A DNA stretch of 64,000 bases from positions 6,386,001-6,450,000 of the forward strand of contig NZ_CP065997.1 of the NCBI RefSeq assembly GCF_016127315.1, read 5' to 3'. Under the pieces are notes generated by a model, which made no database searches, was not told where the DNA came from, and saw nothing but the letters and a program-made list of their open reading frames with translations. Shown piece after piece: positions 52,267 to 60,907 of the stretch. Made by a program: the position numbers and the translations under genes. Each line of letters opens with the position of its first letter. The first letter of the stretch is position 1. The stretch comes from Achromobacter deleyi. GTDB lineage: Bacteria; Pseudomonadota; Gammaproteobacteria; Burkholderiales; Burkholderiaceae_B.

Positions 52267-52888
52267 TGCCGTTCTCCTTGCGTGAAATGCGGGTCTCTTC
52301 CAACGCGCCGCCGGCCAGGAATTCCTGCACCGACGCCACGCCCAGTTCCTTGGCCGTGAACAGGCTTTCCAGCTGTTCGCGCGAGTTGATCAGGCCCTTG
52401 GCGCGGATCACGCCGGACTCGTCGATCAGCACCGCGTACGGCAGCTTGCTGATCTGGAACTTCATGCCCAGTTCGGTCGACAGCAGATAGGGAAAGCGCT
52501 CCAGCGCCGCCTGGCGGTAGAACGCCAGGTGCTCGGGCATCTCGCCATCACTGGCCAGCACGATGCGCAGCCAGGCGCTCTCGGTGCCGGCCACCGACTT
52601 GAGGATCGGCAGCAGCTTCTTGCACACCGGGCAGGTCGGCGACAGGAAGAACAGCAGCTGGCTGTGCTGGCCGCGTTCGCCGATGGTCAGGCGCCGGCCC
52701 AGCAGGTCGGCCAGTTCGAAGCGCGGCGCGGCTTCGCCCACCGCCGGCCCCTTGTCCATGGTCAGCGCCCCCATCGGCGCCACGCGTTCGTACAGCACGC
52801 CGATCTGGCGCGACAGCGCCAGGATGACCAGCATCAGGCAGAGCACCACGCCCCACAGCAGAAAATTGGAAATGATCAAGGCTTCCAT
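52250..52888 (-). CDS. aauD: MauD/AauD-type thioredoxin-like maturation protein
   Basis: MauD proteins are membrane-anchored thioredoxin-like proteins needed for disulfide formation or isomerisation in the cysteine-rich small subunit. The 212-residue protein has an N-terminal membrane helix (ISNFLLWGVVLCLMLVILAL) and a thioredoxin fold with the redox motif CPVC at residues 86-89 (FLSPTCPVCKKLLP). Other family blocks are GAAPRFEL-like VGEAAPRFEL and LPYAVLIDESGVIRAKGL. The gene ends 17 bases inside aauA, so translation is coupled, and it follows the MauE-type gene by about 20 bases. Confidence 0.92.
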   Translation of the reverse strand: MEALIISNFLLWGVVLCLMLVILALSRQIGVLYERVAPMGALTMDKGPAVGEAAPRFELADLLGRRLTIGERGQHSQLLFFLSPTCPVCKKLLPILKSVAGTESAWLRIVLASDGEMPEHLAFYRQAALERFPYLLSTELGMKFQISKLPYAVLIDESGVIRAKGLINSREQLESLFTAKELGVASVQEFLAGGALEETRISRKENGNALVG

Positions 52889-52909
52889 AATCGTGTCGCT
52901 CCCTTGGTT

Positions 52910-53467
52910 CTAGGTATGCAGCTGCCGCAGCTTCAGATGCGAGGCCAGCAGATGATTGACGGTGAAATACAAGGCCACGGCGCACATCGCCAGGCCGAAG
53001 ACCGAGGCCGCGTCGGCCCATTGCAGGCTGCGCGAAGCGCCTTGCGCCGCGGCGAACACCGGCAGCGTCCACGACGCCAGCAAGGCATTGCGCAGCACCA
53101 TCCACCAGGACAGCCCGGCGCCGCGCGCCGCCGCGCCCCGGAAGGCGGGACCGCCGCAGCCGCAATCGATATCGCGGCGGCCGCGCGCCAGGTTGAGCGC
53201 CACGCCGGCCGTCGCCAGGGCCAGCACCAGCAACGCCAGCGTGGCGCCCCCGGCCTGCGCGCCCGGCGCCAGCAACAGGGCGCCGGCCAGCGCTTCGGCC
53301 AGCAGGTAGCCCCAGGCGAACACGGCGGCCAGGCCGGCCGGCACGATCTCGTAGGCCGTCACGGCGGCGCTGAAGGCGGCCATGTCCTTGAGCTTGTCGA
53401 GCGCGCCCAGCAGCAGCACGCAGGCCAGCGCGGCGCTGGCGGCGTAGAACAGGACGGGATCGGTCAT
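52910..53467 (-). CDS. aauE: MauE/AauE-type membrane protein
   Basis: MauE proteins are inner membrane proteins of the DoxX/MauE superfamily that act with MauD in making the small subunit. The 185-residue protein has four to five membrane helices (ASAALACVLLLGAL, YLLAEALAGALLLAPG, LALLVLALATAGVALNLA) and the conserved cysteine region RRDIDCGCGGPAF, resembling the VKOR-like redox site of the family. Its start overlaps the large-subunit stop by 4 bases and aauD follows about 20 bases later, giving the order aauB-aauE-aauD-aauA. Confidence 0.9.
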   Translation of the reverse strand: MTDPVLFYAASAALACVLLLGALDKLKDMAAFSAAVTAYEIVPAGLAAVFAWGYLLAEALAGALLLAPGAQAGGATLALLVLALATAGVALNLARGRRDIDCGCGGPAFRGAAARGAGLSWWMVLRNALLASWTLPVFAAAQGASRSLQWADAASVFGLAMCAVALYFTVNHLLASHLKLRQLHT

Positions 53468-54654
53468 TGCGCGCCTCCCGGCTGCGGCTCGACCTGCAGC
53501 GCCGTCTCGCCCGCGCCCTGGATCGTGCCCTTGAGCACCGGCGCGGCCGGCGCCGCGTCGTAGATGTTGACGTTGCCGCCGTCGATGGTGAACAGGCGCG
53601 GCTTGTCGTCCTGCGACACCGACATCGACAGCGCATTCTTGCCGGGGATGCGCGCCAGCCGCTTGTGCGTGGCCAGGTCGTAGACCCAGATCTCGGCCGC
53701 CGGCGTCTTGTGCGTGCCCTCGGCGCCATTCGGATGCATGCCCACGTACAGCCGCTTGCTGGCGCGGTTCACCGCCAGCAGGTTGTAGCCGCCGGGACGC
53801 CAGCCGCGGTCCTTGCCGGAAGCGTCCAGCAGCGACCAGCGCTCGCCGAAGCGGGCCTCGGCGCCGCTGAAATCGGCGCTGTAGACGTTGCCGTTGTACG
53901 AGACGAAGTAGAAGGTGTCGCCCAGGCGGTCGGTATGGGTGAAGATCGGGTCCTTCTCGACCTCGAACATGGGCTTGCTGCGCTGCTGGCCCGACGGCTT
54001 GCCGGCCGCGTCCAGGTCGACCGTGACGAACGAGCCGTCGCCGCAGATGCTGGCGAAGCTGCGCGGCCGCGACGGCGGCACGATGATGCTCCAGCACCCC
54101 GCGGACGCGGTCACTTCGTCGGCGAACTTGCGCGTCTTCAGGTCGACCACCGTGACCGACGAGGCGGGCGTGGCGTTCTGCACGAACAACAGGCCGCCGT
54201 CGGAACTCTGCTGCAGGTAGTTGCGGTAGTTCAGCGCCTGCGCGCGCTTCTCGGGAATCGGCACCTCGTACTTGGGCGTCAGCGTCTCGGCGTCCCAGGC
54301 CTCGACCACGTCGGTGCGCTTGCCGCGGTTCAGGCGCTCGTAGTAGGTGGTCATGATGTAGATGTCCTTGCCGTCGGCCGACACCGTCATGTGGCCGTTG
54401 AACGACGAGGGCACCAGCCCCAGGAATTTCATCGTGTCGCCGTCGTAGATGTTGACGCGGCTGTCGACCAGGTGATTGAACACCGCGTCCATCACGTACA
54501 GCCGGTGCGGCGTGGCCGGCGGCAGGCGGGTGCCGCCCTTGAGCTCCTCGACCGGCAGGTCGGCGCGGGCAAGCCCGGCGGCCGCGGCCAGGGCCGCGCA
54601 CAGCGCCCATTTGCCGGCCCGCGCGGCGCGTCTGTTGGCACAAAGCGCAATCAT
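53464..54654 (-). CDS. aauB: Aralkylamine (aromatic amine) dehydrogenase large subunit
   Basis: The 396-residue protein is the heavy chain of the TTQ dehydrogenase, a seven-bladed beta-propeller that docks the small subunit and shapes the substrate channel. It has a signal peptide (cleavage after ARA, about residue 31) and family blocks PHRLYVMDAVFNHLVDSRVN, YDGDTMKFLGLVPSSFNGHM, YYERLNRGKRTDVVEAWDA and FTHTDRLGDTFYFVSYNGNV. It overlaps the MauE-type gene by 4 bases. Downstream genes supply the small subunit and maturation proteins. Relatives in Alcaligenes faecalis act on tyramine, phenethylamine and tryptamine; that substrate range is inferred. Confidence 0.92.
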   Translation of the reverse strand: MIALCANRRAARAGKWALCAALAAAAGLARADLPVEELKGGTRLPPATPHRLYVMDAVFNHLVDSRVNIYDGDTMKFLGLVPSSFNGHMTVSADGKDIYIMTTYYERLNRGKRTDVVEAWDAETLTPKYEVPIPEKRAQALNYRNYLQQSSDGGLLFVQNATPASSVTVVDLKTRKFADEVTASAGCWSIIVPPSRPRSFASICGDGSFVTVDLDAAGKPSGQQRSKPMFEVEKDPIFTHTDRLGDTFYFVSYNGNVYSADFSGAEARFGERWSLLDASGKDRGWRPGGYNLLAVNRASKRLYVGMHPNGAEGTHKTPAAEIWVYDLATHKRLARIPGKNALSMSVSQDDKPRLFTIDGGNVNIYDAAPAAPVLKGTIQGAGETALQVEPQPGGAQ

Positions 54655-54685
54655 TGGATCTCTCCTGGTGTCATGTCCGTTGCTC

Positions 54686-55567
54686 CTAGAAGGCGTAGAC
54701 GTAGCGCATCTGCACGCCCCGCATGCGCGGGCCGTTCTCGACCTTCAGGTCGTGGATGTACTGCATCTGGATCTGGTTGGCGTCGTTGATCTGGTGCGTC
54801 AGTTCCAGCGCCAGCTGGTGGTTGCGGGCGCGGCTGGTCACCGTTTCGCCCGCGGCGCGCTCGCGCCCGCCAGTCTCGTAGCGGTAGCGGATGCCGGTGT
54901 AGGTGTTGTCCGTTATGTTGGTGGAGGCCAGCGCGAAGAAGCGGAAGGACGGATCCTTCTTCAGCGTCTGGCTCATCCAGTCGCTGTTGCGGCCGTAGAT
55001 TTCCACTTCGCCGATGGCCTCCAGGAAGGTGGATTCGCCCACCCCCTTCACGAACGAGAAGTCCTGGATGGTGGACCAGCGGTTCTTGCCCGGCGAGGTG
55101 TCCGGCCGCGAGCCGTCGTAGCGTCCCACCGGCACCACCACGAACGGCTCCCAGGCGAACCAGGTCTTGGTCTGCTCGTTGTTGTAGAGCCAGATCGCGG
55201 ACCCCAGCGTCACGTCGCCGATGCCGGTCTGGCGGTCGCGCGAGGCGCCCGGCAGCTCCATCGTGGTGCGCGACATCGGCACGATGAATTCGAGCTGCAC
55301 GGTCTTGCCGAACAGCTCCCGGTAATGCATCTGGCGGTAGATCAGCGCGTCCACGTCCACCGAGGCGCCGTCGATGCGCTTGCCGGCCGAATACAGCCCC
55401 GACGAGCGCAGCCCGGTCAGGTAGCCGGCGATGATGTTCGTGCCCACCGGCGCGGGTATCCAGTCTCGCGCGCTGGGGTCTCCAGCCCATGCCGCCTGCG
55501 CCATGGCCAGGCCCGCCAGCAGCAATGCTGTGCGCGCCCGGGCCCGGCAATTGGTCTTGCCTGCCAT
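54686..55567 (-). CDS. Outer membrane beta-barrel protein of the amine dehydrogenase cluster
   Basis: The 293-residue protein has a signal peptide (LLLAGLAMAQAAWA, cleavage near residue 28) and alternating beta strands ending in an aromatic residue (MRYVYAF), the mark of an outer membrane barrel. It resembles the MetA-pathway phenol-degradation (PF13557-type) group of presumed channels, with GTNIIAGYL near the start and GIGDVTLGSAIWLYNN in the middle. It lies about 30 bases before the large-subunit gene. A role in letting amines across the outer membrane is inferred from position only. Confidence 0.82.
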   Translation of the reverse strand: MAGKTNCRARARTALLLAGLAMAQAAWAGDPSARDWIPAPVGTNIIAGYLTGLRSSGLYSAGKRIDGASVDVDALIYRQMHYRELFGKTVQLEFIVPMSRTTMELPGASRDRQTGIGDVTLGSAIWLYNNEQTKTWFAWEPFVVVPVGRYDGSRPDTSPGKNRWSTIQDFSFVKGVGESTFLEAIGEVEIYGRNSDWMSQTLKKDPSFRFFALASTNITDNTYTGIRYRYETGGRERAAGETVTSRARNHQLALELTHQINDANQIQMQYIHDLKVENGPRMRGVQMRYVYAF

Positions 55568-55636
55568 GCACTTCCCCTTGGTTGCGCGGCCTCGCGCGCG
55601 CCGGTATCTCCCGGCTTGTCTCGCGCGGCCGTCAGT

Positions 55637-57133
55637 CTAGTAAGCGATACAAACGGACTTCTTCTCCAGGTACATGTCCAGTACGGCGCGGCCGTGTTCA
55701 CGGCCGATGCCGGACTGCTTGAAACCCCCGAACGGCATGTTCGGGTCCAGCATGTTGTGGGTGTTGATCCAGAGCGTGCCCGCATCGATGCGCGGGATCA
55801 GGCGCTGGACCCGCGTCAGGTCATTGCTCCAGAGGCTCGCGCCCAGGCCGAAGGCGCTGTCGTTGGCCAGCCGCACGGCGTCGTCGAGCGTGTCGAACGG
55901 CTGCGCCACCACCACCGGCCCGAAGATCTCCTCGCGGGCGATGCGGGCGTCGGGCGCCACGTCGGCGAACACCGTCGGCCGCACGAAATAGCCGGCGCCC
56001 TCGCCGGCGTCGCCACCCGCCAGCACCTTGCCGCCCTCGGCGCGGCCGATGCCGATGTAGTCCATCACGCGCCGCTGGTGGCGCGCCGACACCAGCGGCC
56101 CCACCTGCGTGTCCGGCGCGAAGCCCGAACCCAGCTTCATGCCGGCGGCCAGGTCGGCCAGCCGCTCCACCACCTTGGCGTACAGGCCCTTCTGCACATA
56201 CAGCCGCGAACCGGCGGTGCAGACCTGGCCCTGGTTGAAGAAGATGGCGGCGGCCGCGCCCTGCGCCGCCACGTCGGCGTCGCAATCATCGAGCACGATC
56301 ACGGGCGACTTGCCGCCCAGTTCCAGCGACACGCGCTTCATGTCGTCCATGGCGGCGCGGCCGATGAGCTTGCCGACCTCGGTGGAGCCGGTGAAGGCGA
56401 TCTTGTCCACGCCCGGATGCGCCACCAGCGCCGCGCCGGCGGTCTCGCCGCGGCCGGTCACCACATTGACCACGCCCGGCGGAAAGCCGGCTTCCAGCAC
56501 CAGCTCGGCCAGGCGCAAGGCGGTCAGCGGGGTTTCCTCGGCGGGCTTGAGCACCACCGTGCAACCGGCGGCCAGCGCCGGGGCGATCTTCCAGATCGCC
56601 ATCAGCAGCGGGAAATTCCACGGGATGATCGCGGCCACCACGCCCACCGGCTGCGGCAGCGTGTAGGCGCTGTATTTCACGCCGGGCGGGAACGGGATCG
56701 ACAGCGCCAGCGTGTCGCCGGTCAGCTTGGTGGCCCAGCCCGCCATGTAGCGCAGCCATTGCGCGCCGGAGCCGACCTCCAGCCCCTGGGCCACGCCCAG
56801 CAGCTTGCCGTTGTTCAGCGTCTCGAGCCGCGCCAGTTCCTCGCCGTGGCGTTCCACCAGGTCCGCCAGGTTCAGCAGCAGGCGCTCGCGGCCGGCCGGC
56901 AGCATGTCGCGCCACGGCCCGCTGGCGAACGCCCGGCGCGCCGCCTGCACCGCCAGGTCGATCTGCGCCGCGCCGGCGTCGAGCTGGGTGGCGATGACCT
57001 CGCCGGTGGCCGGATCGTGCACGGCAATGGGTTCGCCCTGCCCCTGGCGCAGCGGCTTGCCGTCGACGATCATGTATTCGCGGATGGCGGCCAATTCCGG
57101 GCGGCCGGAGGCGGAAGAATGGGCGGACGGCAT
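55637..57133 (-). CDS. NAD-dependent aldehyde dehydrogenase (phenylacetaldehyde dehydrogenase-like)
   Basis: The 498-residue protein is a classical aldehyde dehydrogenase: IIPWNFPLLMAIWKIAPAL and KPAEETPLTAL (cofactor binding), FTGSTEVGKLI, the catalytic glutamate in LELGGKSPVIVL, the catalytic cysteine in FFNQGQVCTAGSRL, and the C-terminal PFGGFKQSGIGREHG. It is like FeaB, which oxidises phenylacetaldehyde. Its position upstream of the aromatic amine dehydrogenase genes suggests that it oxidises the aldehyde product to an aryl acetate. The start at 57133 (MPSAHSS) was chosen; the frame is open for 40 more codons without family residues. Confidence 0.9.
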   Translation of the reverse strand: MPSAHSSASGRPELAAIREYMIVDGKPLRQGQGEPIAVHDPATGEVIATQLDAGAAQIDLAVQAARRAFASGPWRDMLPAGRERLLLNLADLVERHGEELARLETLNNGKLLGVAQGLEVGSGAQWLRYMAGWATKLTGDTLALSIPFPPGVKYSAYTLPQPVGVVAAIIPWNFPLLMAIWKIAPALAAGCTVVLKPAEETPLTALRLAELVLEAGFPPGVVNVVTGRGETAGAALVAHPGVDKIAFTGSTEVGKLIGRAAMDDMKRVSLELGGKSPVIVLDDCDADVAAQGAAAAIFFNQGQVCTAGSRLYVQKGLYAKVVERLADLAAGMKLGSGFAPDTQVGPLVSARHQRRVMDYIGIGRAEGGKVLAGGDAGEGAGYFVRPTVFADVAPDARIAREEIFGPVVVAQPFDTLDDAVRLANDSAFGLGASLWSNDLTRVQRLIPRIDAGTLWINTHNMLDPNMPFGGFKQSGIGREHGRAVLDMYLEKKSVCIAY

Positions 57134-57231
57134 GCGTGAGGCTCCAACGGATAAGGTGAGGCCAGGATAGCAACGGCCCACCGCGCTGGCTTGTCCGCCC
57201 GTGCATGGCGATTTGTCCCGGTGCGCACGGC

Positions 57232-57262
57232 AAAAAAAAGCGGGACGCGCCATGCGTCCCGC
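57232..57262 (-). terminator. Rho-independent terminator of the quinone oxidoreductase gene
   Basis: GCGGGACGC (57240-57248) pairs with GCGTCCCGC (57254-57262) over a 5-base loop; on the minus strand eight U residues follow (A-run 57232-57239). It is about 30 bases after the stop. Confidence 0.93.
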
Positions 57263-57291
57263 CTTGTCCGTGGCGCCAGGGGCGCGCCGGA

Positions 57292-58281
57292 TCAGTCCAG
57301 CATCAGCACCGTGGCGCCGGTGGTCTTGCGCGAGGCCAGCGCGGTCTGCGCTTCGCCCGCCTGCTCCAGGTTGTAGCGCTGGTCGATGCGGACCTTGATC
57401 TTCTTCTTCAGGATCAGGTCGAACAGCTCGTCCGAGGCGGCCTGCAGCTTTTCCAGCGTGTTGACGTGCACGCCCAGCGACGGCCGCGTCACGTACAGGC
57501 TGCCCTTCTGGTTCAGGATGCCCAGATTCACGCCCGCCACCGGACCGGAAGCGTTGCCGAAGCTGACCATCAGGCCGCGCGGCTCGAGGCTGTCCAGCGA
57601 GGTTTCCCAGGTGTCCTTGCCGACGCCGTCATACACCACCGGCACCTTCTTGCCGCCGGTCAGTTCGAGCACGCGCTCGGCGACGTTCTCGCGCGAGTAG
57701 TCGATGGTTTCCCAGGCGCCGTTGGCGCGGGCCAGTTCGGCCTTCTCGGGGCTGGAGACGGTGCCGATCAGCTTCACGCCCAGCGCGCGCGCCCATTGGC
57801 AGGCGATCAGGCCCACGCCGCCGGCGGCCGCGTGGAACAGGATGGTTTCGTTGCCTTGCAGGCGATAGGTCTGGCGGAACAGGTACTGCACCGTCAGGCC
57901 CTTGAGCATCACGGCGGCGGCCTCGTCGAAGCCGATGCCCTTGGGCACCTTCACGACCTGGTTGGCCGGCACGTTGCGGGCCTTGGCGTAGGCGCCGATC
58001 GGGCTCTGGCCGTAGGCCACGCGATCGCCCTTCTTCAGGTGCTTGACATCGGCGCCAACGGCCGTGACCACGCCCGCGCCCTCGAAGCCCAGGCCGTGCG
58101 GCAGCGGGTGGGGATACAAGCCCGTGCGGAAATAGATATCGATGAAGTTCAGCCCGGCCGCGTGCTGGTCGATGGTGACCTCATTGGCGGCCGGCGGCGG
58201 CACTTCGACTTCGACCAGTTTCAGGACTTCGGGACCGCCATGCTGCTCGATACGAATTGCCTTGACGAGATTGCTGGCCAT
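57292..58281 (-). CDS. qor: Quinone oxidoreductase, zinc-free MDR family (Qor-like)
   Basis: The 329-residue protein is an NADPH:quinone reductase of the medium-chain family: IRIEQHGGPEVLKLVEVEVP at the start, GFEGAGVVTAVG, and the NADPH loop FHAAAGGVGLIACQWARALG. It lacks the catalytic zinc cysteines of alcohol dehydrogenases. It reduces quinones or enones in the cytoplasm and can act in detoxification. It is followed by a strong terminator and precedes the amine cluster without evident link. A membrane transporter gene lies about 60 bases upstream on the same strand. Confidence 0.92.
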   Translation of the reverse strand: MASNLVKAIRIEQHGGPEVLKLVEVEVPPPAANEVTIDQHAAGLNFIDIYFRTGLYPHPLPHGLGFEGAGVVTAVGADVKHLKKGDRVAYGQSPIGAYAKARNVPANQVVKVPKGIGFDEAAAVMLKGLTVQYLFRQTYRLQGNETILFHAAAGGVGLIACQWARALGVKLIGTVSSPEKAELARANGAWETIDYSRENVAERVLELTGGKKVPVVYDGVGKDTWETSLDSLEPRGLMVSFGNASGPVAGVNLGILNQKGSLYVTRPSLGVHVNTLEKLQAASDELFDLILKKKIKVRIDQRYNLEQAGEAQTALASRKTTGATVLMLD

Positions 58282-58344
58282 GCTGGCCTCCTTTCTTTGA
58301 AATGTTGCGACGCAAGCTTGAGAATCAAATGTGAAGCCCGGACT

Positions 58345-59325
58345 TCAGCGCGCGGACGCGCTGCCGCCCGGCGCGGCGGGCGGCGGCTTGGCGGCCCCGC
58401 CCCCCATCAATACGAATACCCCGGCCAGGACCAGCGCGGTGCCGGCCATCTGCCATACCGTCACGGGCTCGTCCAGGAACCACGACGCCAGGAACAGCAC
58501 CGACACCGGCCCCAGCATGCCCAGCAGCGACGCGGTCGGCGCGCCGATCAGCGCCACCGCCCACATCAGCATGAAGACAGGCACCACCGTGTTCAGGGTG
58601 GCATGGATGATCGAGTAGCCGTACACGCCCATCGGCTGGATCAGCACGGAGGCCGGATGGATCACGAAGAACTGCACGATGCAGGCCACGCACGACACCA
58701 GCATGGCATATGCCACCAGCCGGGTGGGCCCGACGCGCTTGATCAGTTCCCCGGAACAAATCAGGTACACAGAATAGCTGAGCGCCGAACCGAAAACGAA
58801 CAAAGACCCTAACAGCACCTCGGAGGACCCGCCGAAGCTCAGGTCATGCGCGAAGACCAGCACCACGCCGGCGTACGACAGCATCATCGCGAGCCATTGC
58901 CGGCGCTCGACCGGCCGCTTGAACCAGAAGGCCGAGATCAGCACCACCAGCGACGGCGACAGGAACAGGATCAGCCGCTCCAGGCTGGCGGTGATGTAGC
59001 GCAGGCCGAGGAAATCCAGGAAGCTGGACAGGTAGTATCCCAACAGGCCCAGCAGGCAGACCTGGATGCGTTCCTTCCAGGTCATGACGACGATCTCGCC
59101 GCGCGCCGCCAGGCGCGACTGATGCCAGGCCACCGCCGCGAAGAACGGCATGGCGAACAGCATGCGGAAGGCGATCAGGGTGACCGCGTCGATGCCGTAG
59201 CGGTAAGTGAACTTGACGACGATGGCCTTGGCGGAGAACAGGATCGCGCCAAGCGCGGCCATGAAAAAACCGGCCGCGCGGCTGGAGGGACGAGAGACCG
59301 GCAAAAGCTTGGCAATGCGATTCAT
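58345..59325 (-). CDS. EamA-family (DMT) transporter
   Basis: The 326-residue protein has about ten transmembrane helices in two EamA repeats (AALGAILFSAKAIVVKFTYR in the first, GSLFVFGSALSYSVYLICSG starting the second). The family exports metabolites or amino acids across the inner membrane; the substrate is not predictable. It lies divergent to another EamA gene, with a 116-base gap that holds no other feature I could support. The stop is about 60 bases before the quinone oxidoreductase start. Confidence 0.88.
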   Translation of the reverse strand: MNRIAKLLPVSRPSSRAAGFFMAALGAILFSAKAIVVKFTYRYGIDAVTLIAFRMLFAMPFFAAVAWHQSRLAARGEIVVMTWKERIQVCLLGLLGYYLSSFLDFLGLRYITASLERLILFLSPSLVVLISAFWFKRPVERRQWLAMMLSYAGVVLVFAHDLSFGGSSEVLLGSLFVFGSALSYSVYLICSGELIKRVGPTRLVAYAMLVSCVACIVQFFVIHPASVLIQPMGVYGYSIIHATLNTVVPVFMLMWAVALIGAPTASLLGMLGPVSVLFLASWFLDEPVTVWQMAGTALVLAGVFVLMGGGAAKPPPAAPGGSASAR

Positions 59326-59441
59326 GCGATGATTTTAGATTCAGCGCCGCGGGATTTGCACGCCCGGCGCGCATTTTCAGCCTGCCGCGGCCCGGCCACG
59401 AACCGACGCCGAGCCTTTCCGTTCCCTGCCATCCCCTGCGA

Positions 59442-60329
59442 ATGACCCGACACCGCGCCCTGACCTATATCCATATCGCCGCCGTTCTGTTCGGCCTGAC
59501 CGGCGTCTTCGGCGAGCTGATCCAGGCCAGCGCGGCGGTCATCACGCTGGGACGGGCGGTCTTCGCGGTCATCTCGCTGGGCCTGTTCGCGCGCATGCGC
59601 CGCCGCCCGTTGCTCGGCGCCCTGACCCCGGCCCAGCTGTTCGTGCTGGTGATCGCGGGCGCCCTGCTGGCGGCCCATTGGGTCACCTTCTTCATTTCGG
59701 TCAAGGTCGGCGGCATCGCCATCGCCACGCTGGGCTTCGCCAGCTTCCCGGCCTTCATCACGCTGTTCGAGGGCCTGATCTTCCGTGAACGGGTGCGGCT
59801 GGCCGAATGGCTGCTACTGGGCCTGGTCACGGCCGGCCTGGTGCTGGTCACACCCTCGTTCGACCTAGCCGACCAGGGCACCATCGGCCTGGCCTGGGGC
59901 TTGCTGTCGGGCCTGACCTTCGCCCTGCTGGCCCTGAGCAACCGCCGCTCGGCCTCGGGCATGGACCCGATGCAGGTGGCCTGCTGGCAGAACCTGGTGG
60001 TGGCGCTGGTGATGCTGCCGTTCGCGGCCGGCCAGTTGCCCGCCCTGCCCGCCATCGACTGGTTCTGGCTGGCGTTGCTGGGCGTGTTCTGCACCGGCCT
60101 GTCGCACTTCCTGTTCGTCTCCAGCCTGACCCGCCTGAACGCCCGCAGCGCCGGCCTGGTGATCGCGCTGGAGCCGGTCTACGCCATCGCCTTCGCCTGG
60201 GTGCTGTTCAGCCAGCAGCCGACGGTGCGCATGATGGCCGGCGCGGCCCTGATCGTGGCCGCCATCGTCTGGTCCGGCCTGCGCAAGGCGCCGGCCGCCC
60301 CGGAAAGCGTCCCTCAAAAGCAGCCTTGA
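59442..60329 (+). CDS. EamA-family (DMT) transporter
   Basis: The 295-residue protein has about ten transmembrane helices in two EamA repeats (IHIAAVLFGLTGVFGELIQA and GLAWGLLSGLTFALLALSNR). Family members move amino acids or other metabolites; the substrate is unknown. It is only distantly similar to the divergent EamA gene next to it. Its stop codon (60327-60329) overlaps the -35 box of the MarR regulator gene that follows. Confidence 0.88.
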   Translation: MTRHRALTYIHIAAVLFGLTGVFGELIQASAAVITLGRAVFAVISLGLFARMRRRPLLGALTPAQLFVLVIAGALLAAHWVTFFISVKVGGIAIATLGFASFPAFITLFEGLIFRERVRLAEWLLLGLVTAGLVLVTPSFDLADQGTIGLAWGLLSGLTFALLALSNRRSASGMDPMQVACWQNLVVALVMLPFAAGQLPALPAIDWFWLALLGVFCTGLSHFLFVSSLTRLNARSAGLVIALEPVYAIAFAWVLFSQQPTVRMMAGAALIVAAIVWSGLRKAPAAPESVPQKQP

Positions 60330-60353
60330 CAATTACTGACTAGGCAGTAAAAT
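60326..60353 (+). promoter_or_regulatory. Promoter and operator of the efflux regulator gene
   Basis: TTGACA (60326-60331) and TAAAAT (60348-60353) are 16 bases apart. The imperfect palindrome TTACTGACTAGGCAGTAA (60333-60350) fills the space between the boxes, as expected for a repressor site. The predicted transcription start is at about 60360, one base before the ATG. Confidence 0.72.
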
Positions 60354-60360
60354 TCGCTGC

Positions 60361-60861
60361 ATGAATGCCTCGTCACGTCCTGAATCCACCGAAAATCCGG
60401 TTCATTATCGCGGGGATACCCGCTGCATGATGGAAGAAAACGCCGGCTACCTGATCAAGTTGGTCGCCAACTCCCTGAACCGCATGCTGGACCAGGAAAT
60501 GGCGCCGCTCGACCTCACCGCGATGCAGTGGCGCCCGATCGCCATGGTTGCCCTGGGCCGGGCCGACACGCCCGCCGAACTGGCCCGGCTCAACGGCGTC
60601 GACACCGGCGCCATGACCCGCACGCTCGACCGGCTCGAGGCCAAGGGCCTGCTGCGGCGGGCCCGCAACCAGCTGGACCGGCGGGTCGTGAAGATCGAAC
60701 TGACCGAACTGGGCGAGACCAAGGCGCGCGAAATCCCGCCCAATATCGCCCGCGTGCTGAACCACCACCTGCGTGGTTTCTCCACCGACGAAGTGACGCA
60801 GCTGATGCACTTCCTGCGCCGCATGATCGCCAACGGTTCCGCCTCCGCGCCCGAGCGCTGA
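60361..60861 (+). CDS. MarR-family regulator of the downstream efflux operon
   Basis: The 166-residue protein has a MarR winged-helix domain at about residues 25-150 (DLTAMQWRPIAMVALGRADT, GVDTGAMTRTLDRLEAKGLL, RRARNQLDRRVVKIELTELG). It resembles the regulators placed ahead of EmrAB-type pumps. The pump genes follow about 105 bases downstream. The ATG at 60361 is right at the predicted transcription start with no Shine-Dalgarno, so the mRNA may be leaderless; an alternative start is the ATG at 60427. Inducing ligands are unknown; relatives respond to phenolic compounds. Confidence 0.9.
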   Translation: MNASSRPESTENPVHYRGDTRCMMEENAGYLIKLVANSLNRMLDQEMAPLDLTAMQWRPIAMVALGRADTPAELARLNGVDTGAMTRTLDRLEAKGLLRRARNQLDRRVVKIELTELGETKAREIPPNIARVLNHHLRGFSTDEVTQLMHFLRRMIANGSASAPER

Positions 60862-60884
60862 CGGCGCCCGCCCAAGCCAACCCG

Positions 60885-60907
60885 CCCCTGCGAAAGGGGT
60901 TTTATTT
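60885..60907 (+). terminator. Short terminator-like hairpin after the MarR gene
   Basis: CCCCT-GCGAA-AGGGG (60885-60899) is followed by TTTTATTT. The 5-bp stem is weak, and the T-run merges with the -35 box of the next promoter. Confidence 0.45.
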
